35,595 bases of DNA from Betaproteobacteria bacterium (GTDB lineage Bacteria; Pseudomonadota; Gammaproteobacteria; Burkholderiales; Usitatibacteraceae), in NCBI GenBank assembly GCA_016709665.1, contig JADJMI010000014.1, forward strand, positions 1 through 35,595, in the 5' to 3' direction. Every line of letters starts with the position of its first letter. Within the stretch, counting starts at the first letter, position 1. The notes below the pieces were generated by a model. The model was not told where the DNA came from. It made no database searches and was given only the letters and a program-made list of their open reading frames with translations. A program made the translations under genes and the position numbers. Shown piece after piece: positions 26,194 through 35,595 of the stretch.

Positions 26194-27769
26194 ATGGGGT
26201 CGCTTAGTGACCAGCTCAAGCATTGGAAGTCGCGTGGTAAGGCGCAGGTCGAAAGCCTTGAAAGGGCGAAGGCAATCGCAGCGAAGCTTCCTCCGCGTGC
26301 TGCCGTCGCGCAGTCCCAGAGTGCCACCAAGACTCAAAGTACTCCGTCACAGCCATTGAATCCGCCCTTGCCTGCGCCGAGTGCGACCGCGAAGGAAGCA
26401 CCTGCAGTCACCTCCTTTGAAACAAGCGGCTTTCGGCCTCTCGGCAAGCCTGAACACTACAAACATCCCGATGAATGGATTGATCTTGGATGCAAGCTTC
26501 AGCCGCCCGGGTTCGCGGGTGGGCGAGCGCTTACCGTTCGTGTAGGGATTGACTTCGGAACGGCCTATACCAAAGTGGCCATCAACGCGGCCGGCACAGT
26601 GTTCCTTGTCGACTGGTCTGGTGTCACGTTGTCAGGCGAACGCTACTTTTTGCCTGGAGTAGTTTCAGTGCTTCATGGCGGGGCGACGTTCCTGGGGCGC
26701 TGCTCCAAGTCCGCTGGATATTTGTCCGACTTGAAGCTTCCCTTTCTACCGGGCCAGCCTGAATCGGCCGATCGCCGATTGGCCGCATCCATCTTCCTTG
26801 CATGGGTGATGAAATATGCCCGAGCGTGGTTCTTCCACCATCAGGCAGCGCTCTGCGAGGGGCGGGAGATCGTCTGGGAAGTCAATATCGGGTGCCCAAC
26901 TGATGCCTGGGACGACAAGGTCCGGATGGAGCTGTATGAGTTCATCGGGCACTTGGCTTGGCGCCTCAGCCGGTTAGGCGATATCGACAAGACCCGCGGA
27001 GAATTGATCGAAGGCGATCTCAAACGCCCGTTCAACACGGAAAGTACCGGATTCGCTGTCCATCGTTCCGGAGTTGTGGCGCAAATTGCGGGCTACACGC
27101 GATCTCCCCAGCGCAGGGAAGGGCTCCATCTTGCTCGTGGATTGTGGTACGGGCACCGTGGACGTAGTGACCTTCAATGTGCACCGAAACCCGGGTGAAC
27201 TTACCGATCGCTATCCGATATTCGCAGGAAGGGTGGAAACCGCTGGGAGGCCACTTCCTGATGGCGAGGAGGGCGGAGGTTCTGGGCGCCGTTCTATGGG
27301 ACGACCTGGAAACCATTCCTGCGGGAGAGGCAGTCCGCGAGGCCTTTCCGGAAAAGGCCGAGGAATTGAAGCGCGCCGACGATTCGTTTGCGAGGAGGTC
27401 GATGACGTGGTGTTTGGGGTCATCACATACACCAAGGCGATGCGCACCCCACTCGCTCAGGCATGGATCGATGGATTGCCCTGCTTTCTGACGGGCGGAG
27501 GAGCGGCATCCGAGATTTACCAAAGAGCTGTGTCCCAGGCGAATCGCGCATCAAGGGGTGGATTTCAGATGATCGACATGCCACTGCCCTCAAATTCGTC
27601 CGGGATCGATATCTCAGCATTTCATCGCATGAGCGTTGCGTACGGTCTGACGTTTGACCGGGACTCGCTCGGAACGATCATTCCATCCAAGGACATCGAG
27701 AATTTTCTTGCGAGTGACGCGTACAGGATGATTGAGCGACCGGACCGCGATGAGCTCTATGCCAAATAG
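26194..27769 (+). CDS. Hsp70-like actin-fold ATPase, frameshifted
   Basis: Protein of about 525 residues with the Hsp70/actin nucleotide fold. The ATG at 26194 (MGSLSDQLKHWKSRG) has AGGAG seven bases upstream; ATG 26188 is too close to it. The first 110 residues are a basic/proline-rich, poorly ordered leader. Phosphate loop 1 is VRVGIDFGTAYTKVAI near 26540. Further on come WEVNIGCPTDAW and, after shifts near 27080 and 27190, SILLVDCGTGTVDVVTFNV (phosphate loop 2). LPCFLTGGGAASEIYQRAV near 27480 is the adenosine motif. A C-terminal substrate-binding domain like DnaK's is not obvious; the end is SVAYGLTFDRDSLG then helix. A chaperone-like ATPase directly behind a SNF2 helicase is unusual. It could remodel or recycle the helicase complex, which is inference. 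Confidence 0.8.
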
Positions 27770-27817
27770 CGAAAGCCGTTCCTGAATGAACCTCGCTAAA
27801 TTGGAGCAACTGATCAC

Positions 27818-30727
27818 ATGCAATTGAAGCAAGCCCCCGCGCCCGGCGCGCGAGCCTTGATCCGCGACGAAGAGTGGATCGTCCAGAACGCCGATGTCTG
27901 CCAGCTGGGTGGCTGGCAGCTCAGCTGCATCGGCGTTTCGAGACCGTTCGCAACCGTCGCGCGCTGTTCCTGTCCCAGCTGGAAGAAGTGACGCTAATCG
28001 ATCCAGCGAAGACGGAGCTGGTCCTCGACGACTCCCCGGGCTTCATCGCCTCACGCCTGTACGTCGAGGCAAAGCTCAGGCAGTCCGCCCTCCAGGGCGA
28101 CGCCATCGTGCAGGGCCACAAGGCGGTGATGGACGCGCTTCCCTTCCAGCTGGTACCGGCCCACCAGGTGCTGCGCCAGCTACGCCCCCGTCTGCTGATC
28201 GCGGACACGGTTGGCCTGGGCAAGACGCTTGAAGCCGGCATCCTCACGGCCGAGCTGATGCGCCGGGGCCGCGCCCGCAGGGTGCTGGTGGTGCGACCAA
28301 GAGCATGATGCTGCAGTTCCAGCAGGAGTTCTGGAACCGCTTCACGATCTCATTGACCCGGTTGGACTCCGCCGGCATCCAGCGCATCCGGCGCGAGATT
28401 CCGGCCAACCACAACCCGTTCAGCTATTTCGACCGCACCATCATTTCGGTCGACACGCTCAAGCGGGACAGTGAGTACCGCCACTACCTCGAAAAGGCGT
28501 GGTGGGACCTGATCATCATCGACGAAGCCCACAACGTCTCATATAAGGGCAATCGTACCCAGGGCAATCGATTGGCCAGTCTTCTGGCCTCGAGGTCGGA
28601 CGCGCTGGTACTGCTGACGGCTACCCCGCACAACGGGAAGCGGGACAGCTTTGCCAGCCTGATGCGCATGCTCGATCCGACGGTACTGCCAGCCGGTGCC
28701 GACTACACCCGCGACGATGTGGCTCACCTCTTCGTGCGCCGCTTCAAGAAGGACGTCAAGGACCAGATGCGGCAGGACTTTCCAGAGCGCGAGGTGTTCC
28801 GGCTGGAACGGCCAGCCAGCGCTGCGGAGAACGCGGCCTTCAGCTGCCTTGCCAATCTCAAGCTGGCCACTGATGCCAGCCACCAGCGGGAAGGCGCGAT
28901 GCTTTTCCGCACCACGCTGGAGAAGGCGCTGTTCTCATCCCCGGCCGCATGCTTGCAGACGATCAACGAGCGATTGCGCAAGCTGAAGGCCAAGGATGCC
29001 GCCCATCCAGACATCGCTGCCCTCAGCGAGCTGCATGACCTGGTATCCGCCGTTGGACTGGCAGAGTTCAGTAAGTTTCAGAACTTGCTTGATCAATTGC
29101 ATTCCGGTGCCCATTGGAAATGGGATGGGCGTAATCCGTCGGACCGGTTGGTGATCTTCACCGAGCGCATCGAGACGCTCAAGTTCCTGCAAGCCGAACT
29201 GCCCAAGGCGCTGGGCCTGCCCGAAGCAGCCGTTGCGGTGCTGCACGGCCAGCTGCCCGACACGGACATCCAGGCCACCGTCAAGGCATTCGGCAGTGCG
29301 AAGTACCCCGCTGCGCCTCCTGATCGCCTCGGACGTGGCGTCCGAGGGCCTGAACCTCCACTACCAGTCGCACCGCCTGATCCACTTCGACATCCCGTGG
29401 TCGCTGATGGTGTTCCAGCAGCGCAATGGCCGCGTCGACCGATACGGACAGCTGCACGTCCCCAAGATCGGCTACATGCTCACTCTGCCCGAGCACGAGC
29501 GCATCCGCGGCGACTTGCGCTACCTGGAAATCCTGATCGACAAGGACGAGCAGGCCGCCAAGAATATCGGCGACCCGTCCGCATTCATGGGCCTCTTCGA
29601 CGAGGAGCTGGAGGTGGCCAAGGTCGCGGAAGCGATCGAGTCCAACATCACTGCCGAGGCCTTCGCGGCGCAGTTGGCCAAAGGGGATGTTGATCCCTTT
29701 GAGGCGCTTTGGGCGGCCGCTCAGGCCGATACCGCTTCGGGGGACCAAGCTGCCACCGCTGCGCCTCCTGCGCCTACATCCGCGCCGACTACCAGCACGC
29801 CCAGCCTGTTTGGTGACGACTACACCTATGTCAGTGACGCGCTTACCTGGCTGCGCAAAGCCTCGCCGCGTGAGTACAACCCCGTGCAGAGCGACGACGC
29901 CAAGCGCACGCTGAGCTTCCAGCCCAGCAAGGATCTCGCCGTGCTGCTGAAGCGAGAAATGGCCCGCGAAATGCACCCGACTGACAACCAGTTCGCCCTC
30001 AGCGCCGACAAGTCCGTGGTTGAAGCCGCCATCAAACAAGCGCGCGATGCCAACACCTGGCCGCAGGTGCACTACCTGTGGCCGCTGCACCCCATTTGCC
30101 AGTGGCTGGACTTCAAGTTGATGAGCCTGTTCGGGCGATTGAGCGCCCCGCTCGACCGGTGCAGCGGGGACTGTCCGCTGCCGAGGCCATCGTATTGGTA
30201 TTGGCCCAGGCTCCAAACCGTCGTGGGCAGACCATGCTTACCCAGTGGATCGGCGTTCACCTGAATGCACAGGGCAAGCCGCAGGCCGTGCTGACATTGG
30301 AAGAAGTCATGAGCCGCACCGGCTTTGGCGCCGATCGCTGGCCAACGATGGACGGCATATCGACCTGGCGCACATCCAGGCGGCATTGCCCGATGTTGTT
30401 CAGGCCGCCGAGCGCCACCTCAAGCCCATCAAGCAAGCCTTCGACGCCGACTGCCGTGCGCGCCTGGGCCGTGAGCTGGACAAGCTCAAGACCCTGGAAC
30501 TCAAGCACTTCACCCAGCTGGAGCTGGACTTCGCCAAAGGCATCGAACAGGTCAACGCTGCTCGCCGCAAGCAGCGAGAGTACGACACCGCCGACCTGTT
30601 CAAGAACTACCAGCAGTGGATCAAGGACACGCTGGAACTGGATGACCGCACCCAAATCACCATCGTCGCCGTGCTTGGCCGCCTGACGCAACAGCGACAC
30701 CATGAGCTTCATCATTACCGGGCTTGA
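27818..30727 (+). CDS. SNF2-type helicase (second), partner of the adenine methylase, frameshifted
   Basis: About 970 residues. N-terminus MQLKQAPAPGARALIRDEEW, then GDAIVQGHKAVMDALPFQLVPAHQVL. Motif I LLIADTVGLGKTLEAGILTAEL near 28193, motif Ia region KSMMLQFQQEFWNRF, motif II DLIIIDEAHNVS near 28510, motif III LLTATPHNGKRDSF near 28612. Second fold: RLVIFTERIETLKFLQAELP, LLIASDVASEGLNLHYQSH near 29320, and motif VI FQQRNGRVDRYGQ near 29412. The C-terminal third is helical (for example LDKLKTLELKHFTQLELDFA) and lacks a nuclease motif. Three shifts (near 27930, 28300, 29305 and again near 30150-30350). The ATG at 27818 has GGAG 12 bases upstream. The stop overlaps the methylase start by 26 bases. 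The DrmD helicase of class 1 DISARM is the closest functional comparison. Confidence 0.83.
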
Positions 30728-33700
30728 GAACACCAACGAGTTCTACAGCCAGCACTATCTGGACGAGGTGGTCGAGCGCGACCTGAAGCCGCTTTTCGAC
30801 CGATGGAAAGTCGAGGGCGCTACCAGCCCCGCTGCTCGCCTGCGCACAGCCGGCGGGGCAGCCTACTTCCGCGCCCGCGAGAGCTTTCTGGCCGAGCGCA
30901 AGGCAGCGGACAGGCTGCCGCTGCTGATCGACCTCGTGCAGCCACTGCTGCAGGCCATCGGCTACCAACTGCGCACGCAAACGCTGGAGCTGGCAGATAC
31001 GAAACTTCAGGGCTGCCGGTGCTGGCCGTGTACCGCGACGCCAAAGCTCACCCGCTGCTCGTCATCGCTGCCGCTGTGGCTCCGCCTGCTGCTCCTGGTG
31101 ACGAAGAAGCACACCCGCTGCAATGCCCGCCTTTGGGCGCCGACGGAAGGCCGGCCTGGCCGACTGGGAAGAGACGCTCACCAAGGCCGTGTTCGCGGAC
31201 GACATGCCGCCGCGCTGGGTGCTGCTTGTGCACCACGAGACCTGGCTGCTCATCGAGCGCGGTAAGTGGGGCCGCAAGGCGCTGCTCAGCTTCAACTTGC
31301 CAGAACTCTTTGGCCCGCGCGACGAGAAGCAGTTCCGTGCCTTCGCTGCTCTGGCCGGCGCCGAATCGGTGCTGCCGCCCTCTGGCGGCACCGCTACTGC
31401 GACACGCTGGACGACAGCTCGCACAAGCACGCCTTTGAGGTCTCCACCGACCTGAAGTACGCCCTGCGCGAATGCATCGAAATCATCGGCAACGAAGCAA
31501 TTCGCTACAAGCGCGAGGTGGCCAAGGGAAAGGTCTTCGACCGCAACGATATCGATCTTGCCGACCAGGTGAGCCGCGAATGCCTGCGCTACATGTACCG
31601 CCTGCTGTTCCTCTTCTACATCGAGGCGCGGCCCGACCTGGGTTACGCTCCCATCACGGCCGAGGCCTACCTCAAGGGCTACAGCCTGGAGCACCTGCGT
31701 GAGCTGGAGCAAATGCCGCTCACCACGGCCGAATCGCAGGAAGGCACCTATTTCCACGAAAGCCTGAAGCAGCTCTTCACGCTGATCTGGGAGGGCTTCC
31801 CCAAGCGCGGTGGCCAGTCCGGTCTCCAGGACGAGTTGATGGGTGGCGGCGACCAGGTGCTGGACACCGGCTTCACCATCGCCCCGCTGCAAGGCCACCT
31901 GTTCGACCCGAAGCAGACCCCGCTGCTGGGCAGCGTGAAGCTGCGCAACCAGGTGCTGCAGAAAGTCATCCGGCTGATGTCCCTATCGCGCGAGGCTGGG
32001 CGGGAACGGCAGCAGTGGCAAGGTGGGAGGGCCGCATCAGTTACGGCACGCTGGGCATCAACCAGCTGGGCGCGGTGTACGAATCGCTGCTGTCCTTCCG
32101 CGGCTTCTTCGCCGAGGAGGAGCTGTACGAGGTGCGGCCAGACCCGAAGCGCAAGAAGGAGAAGCCGGCCGCAGGGTGATGGCGACAGCGACGAAGGTGA
32201 GTGGCAATGTTGATGGCAACGACGAGCGGCGCTGACCGGCGACGACGCCGACCAGCCCACTACCCGCAGGCCGAAAAGAAGAAGGACGCGGAGGTCGACC
32301 CGCTGGACGCGGCCTACTTCGTCCCCGCCAGCAAGATTGATCAGTACGCCGACGCGGAGCGCTTGTTCGGTGGCGAGCCGCGCATCTACAAGAAGGGCAC
32401 ATTCATCTACCGCCTGGCTGGCCGGGCTCGAGAGAAGTCGGCCTCGTACTACACGCCCGAGGTGCTGACCAAGTGCTTGGTGGAGCACGCGCTAAAGGAA
32501 CTGTTGCCCACCTGCCAGACGGCTGACGACATTCTGAAGCTCACCGTCTGCGAACCTGCCATGGGCAGCGCGGCGTTTTTGAACGAGGCCATCAACCAGC
32601 TGGCCGAGGCCTACCTGCAGGCCAAGCAGAGGGAGCTGGGCCAGACCATCCCGCACGACCAATACACCGAAGAGAAGCAGCGCGTGAAGATGTTCATCGC
32701 CGACAACAACGTCTTCGGCGTCGACCTGAACCCGGTGGCGGGCCGAAGCGCTGTGGCAGCAGCACGCCGAAGAGCTGGCACGGGTGCGCAAGGCCACCAG
32801 CGACGAGTTGCATGTTTGGCCCGATCCGGCGCCAAACCGCGCGCCCACTACGACCGCGCAGAAAGACACCACTTTCAAGCGCGAGATGTTCTCGGAGCAG
32901 GTGAAGAACGCCAGCCCCTACCGTCGCCTGAAGCTGGCGATGGACCTGTGGTGTTCGCTGTGGTTTTGGCCGCTGGACCAGGCCAATCACCTGCCCACCC
33001 GCGAGGAATGGTGGTTCGTGCTGGAGACCCTGCTACTGGGCAACGCCACGCTGGCTGAGCCTCCGCCGCCAGGGACTCTTTCCCGAGACCGTGCCGCAGA
33101 GCACGCTGGACTTTACGCCCGAGCGGGACCGCTACGGGCAGGTGGACATCGACGCGCTGGTGACCGCGCTGCCGACGTTGAACGCGCGTCGCAGGTGGCG
33201 CAGGCACAGCGCTTCTTCCACTGGGAGCTGGAGTTCGCCGACCAATTCAAGGCTCGCGGAGGCTTTGACCTGGTGCTGGGGAATCCCCTTGGATCAAAGT
33301 GGAGTGGAACGAGCAGGCGCTACTCTCGGACTTTGACCCGCGGTTCGCCATTCGGAGACTGAGCGCAAAGGAGACCGCGGATCAACGCGACGCGCTGTTT
33401 AGCGCAACGCCGCCAGCACGACCAGAGTACCTCGCCGAGTGTATCAACGGAAGGGCTTGGCGCATTTCTCAATGCCCTGCAGAACTTTCCGCTCCTCAGG
33501 GGGCAACAGAGCAATCTCTACAAGTGCTTCCTCCCCGTCGCATGGCGCGCAGGTTTTCAAGTCCAGGCATTGCTGCATCCAGAAGGAATCTATGACGATC
33601 CTAGAGCAGGCGAGCTACGCGCAGCGGTCTACCCGCGCTTGCGCGCACATTACCAGTTCATCAACGAGCACGGGCTGTTTGCCGAGGTGCACAACCTCAC

Positions 33701-35341
33701 GACATACAGCATCAACATATATGGCAAAACGCATAGTGAGCCGCACTTTCGAACCATTGCGAACTTGTTCGTTCCGGCGACCGTTGATGCATGCCTCACG
33801 CATCCAGGAGGCGGCCCAACCCCAGGGATAAAACGGCAAGAGGGTGGCTGGAATACGGACGGACATGCGAATCGCGTCGTTGTAGTCAATCGAAGCCTAC
33901 TCGAGACGTTCGCTCGCCTATACGACGCGCATGGGCACACCGGTCGAACAAGCTCGATTACCTGCAGTTCATAGTCGTGAATTGGTAGCCGCCCTTAAAA
34001 GGCTTGCGAAAGAGTCGAATCGACTTGCCAATCGCGGCGGAGCATATTCAACGACCGTGTGCTTTGATGAGACGGCGGCTCAGCGAGACGGAACAATTCG
34101 TCGTCAAACGGGGTTCATAAAGTCCCCGACAGACTTCATTGTGTCGGGCCCCCACCTGTCACGTTGGAAACCCGTTAAGCAAGACGCCGCGAAGATTGTG
34201 CAACTCAAACAAGGCATACGATGTAATCGATCTTGAGTACATACCGGATGATTTTCTTCCACGGAGCAACTATGTTCCGGCGTGTGATTCGCAGACATTT
34301 GCATCGCGCGTGCCCGTTGTTGACTGGATCATTGAGGGAGCAACTAAGCGTAGCTCATTTACTTCCCACTATCGTCTTGTCTTTCGAAAGATGCTGAGTC
34401 AATCGGGCGAACGGACTGCAACACCGGCTATCTTTCCTCCCCAAGTTGTGCACATCGATGGTTGCTTTAGCGTTGCGTTTGCTAGTCAAACCACTCTCAT
34501 CCGGTTTTGTGCGGTGTCTACATCGCTTCTGTTCGATTTTTACGTCAAGACAACTGGAAAGGGAAACTTCCGAGCTGAGCTAATCGACAACTTTCAATTT
34601 CCGTTTGTCGGACGTTGCGATGCTGTCGAGTGTCGAGTGTTGGCGCTCAATTGTCTGACGAAAAACTACGCCCGGTTGTGGAATGAAGGCTGGCGAAATG
34701 AATTCAGGCAAGACCGCTGGGCGAGTACTGACAGTCGACTTCCCGCCCACTTCTTTGGCGAGCTCACCTCGAATTGGCGGCGGACGAACGGCCTCCGAAG
34801 CGATTTTGCTAGACGACAAGCGTTGCTAGAGCTCGATGTACTTATCGCGCAATCGTTGAACTTGACCCTTGATGAACTTCTGACAATTTACCGCGTGCAG
34901 TTTCCAGTTATGCGCCAGTACGAGCGCGACACTTGGTACGACGCTCGCGGCCGCATCGTTTTCACCTCGAGCAAAGGTCTGAGTAGGCGTGGGTCTGCCG
35001 CGGAAGGCCGGACGCAACGACCGCACGTGCCTACGCTGCGGTTTCCCGATCGGCCGCACCGAAGCCGTCACGTTGGTTGGCAGGACTTGCAGCCCAAAAT
35101 TGGCCAACCCGCAAGTTCCGGATGGGACGTTGATCGAGCGCCCGGTGCGCGACGACACGCTGCCAAGCGGCCCGGTGGACCGCATCATTCAATACGTTGC
35201 CCCCTTTGCCTTGGCGGACCGCGAATCCGACTATCGCGTCGCCTGGGCGCACTTCGAGTCTAGGGAAGGACCCGGAGACGACGCTTCAGCAACGATCGCT
35301 TCACTCGCTTGAAGTTGAAAGTGCCCCGTCACTCCATATAA
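30702..35341 (+). CDS. Eco57I-like adenine-specific DNA methyltransferase, frameshifted
   Basis: Giant protein of about 1,545 residues (SFIITGLENTNEFYSQHYLD start at 30702). A long N-terminal helical region (RAGGAAYFRARESFLAERKA, REVAKGKVFDRNDIDLADQV, YMYRLLFLFYIEARPDLGY) leads to the methylase core: SASYYTPEVLTKCLVEHALK near 32437, LTVCEPAMGSAAFLNEAINQ (SAM motif I, near 32537), VFGVDLNPVA near 32710 and FDLVLGNPPW (motif IV, 33265-33294), where one missing C turns NPPW into NPLG. The last third (LLHPEGIYDD, HNLTTYSINIYG, YRLVFRKML, IDGCFSVAFASQTTL, QRYERDTWYD-like region) resembles the target-recognition part of type IIG enzymes. No PD-(D/E)XK nuclease was noticed, so modification alone is likely. 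Many shifts. The probable end is the TAA at 35339-35341. Confidence 0.82.
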
Positions 35342-35353
35342 GGATTTCAGAAC

Positions 35354-35595
35354 TTGTCCGAACTTGTGCATTCACGCGACCTGGCACTGGCTGAGTTGGG
35401 CAAGCAGAAGCGAAACATCGCGCTGCCACCAGACGAGCTCCAGCGCATTGACCGTGCACTGGTTGACCGTTGGCAGATCGAATTTGTCGACACGCGGGCG
35501 TTCCTGCTTGAGTATCTGGAGTCATTGCCGCCAAGTGCGGTGCGGACGAACGGGCTGGCGGCGTTTGGCGCGGACTTGGCGCGTCAAAGAAGGAC
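35354..35595 (+). CDS. Unknown protein, N-terminal part, cut by window end
   Basis: Open frame to the window edge, at least 80 residues, starting at a TTG (35354) with AAGGA nine bases upstream and only 12 bases after the methylase stop. Residues are mostly helical: SELVHSRDLALAELGKQKRN, LPPDELQRIDRALVDRWQIE, FVDTRAFLLEYLESLPPSAV, then TNGLAAFGADLA. No family is recognised. The tight spacing says it is the next subunit of the helicase-methylase system. What it encodes would decide which system this is. Confidence 0.6.
   Translation, partial: MSELVHSRDLALAELGKQKRNIALPPDELQRIDRALVDRWQIEFVDTRAFLLEYLESLPPSAVRTNGLAAFGADLARQRR

Noticed and set aside
27818..35341. BREX or canonical DISARM
   Set aside because: No BrxC/PglZ/BrxL-like or DrmA/DrmB/DrmC-like gene is visible in the window; the helicase-methylase pair alone is not enough.
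1..35595. Widespread pseudogenisation
   Set aside because: Breaks are single-base, favour G/C runs, and hit every class of gene while motifs stay intact in the next frame; this fits consensus error.
1..35595. CRISPR array, tRNA or rRNA genes
   Set aside because: No regularly spaced direct repeats of the right size, no cloverleaf-like sequence and no rRNA stretch was noticed while reading both strands.

Overview
The window looks like chromosomal DNA of a high-GC Pseudomonadota bacterium, probably a betaproteobacterium. This rests on overall composition, tight operons with 4-base overlaps, and protein flavour such as the GWYWT/ESGRGFN secreted protein. No rRNA, tRNA or phylogenetic marker gene is present, so the assignment is loose. 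Almost every long gene is broken by single-base shifts, often in G or C runs, while conserved motifs continue in a neighbouring frame. I read this as consensus error in the sequence rather than decay, and give gene spans across the breaks.

Layout. (1) 1-1407: 3' part of a TPR-GGDEF diguanylate cyclase. (2) 1390-5766, minus strand: a five-gene cluster, WYL regulator, DUF932 protein, two tandem ADP-ribosylglycohydrolases, SAM methyltransferase. (3) 5993-14233: a toxin-antitoxin-rich stretch holding mobile mystery proteins A/B (HTH + Fic) coupled to a uracil-DNA-glycosylase-like protein, a Phd/PIN pair, a HigBA-like pair, brnTA, two orphan XRE regulators and a 58-bp antitoxin remnant. Mixed in are a secreted protein with a glycine-zipper lipoprotein, an endonuclease/exonuclease/phosphatase-family protein and a dual-specificity phosphatase. 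(4) 14222-16009, minus: a NERD-nuclease/UvrD-helicase protein. (5) 16117-27769, plus: metallophosphoesterase, AddB-like nuclease, AddA-like helicase-nuclease, SNF2-type helicase and Hsp70-like ATPase in one direction. (6) 27818-35595, plus: a second SNF2-type helicase overlapping a giant Eco57I-like adenine methyltransferase, then a further gene cut by the window end.

Parts 4-6 look like a defence island built on DNA unwinding, end-processing and modification. The most interesting candidates are the phosphoesterase/AddAB-like/SNF2/Hsp70 operon and the helicase-methylase operon. Neither matches a defence system whose full gene set I can name. DISARM class 1 is the nearest comparison for the second. 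The small TA loci carry unusually clear palindromic operators placed exactly on their promoters. A hairpin element with consensus GGCTCA-RGGGA-TGAGCC recurs in four intergenic places.
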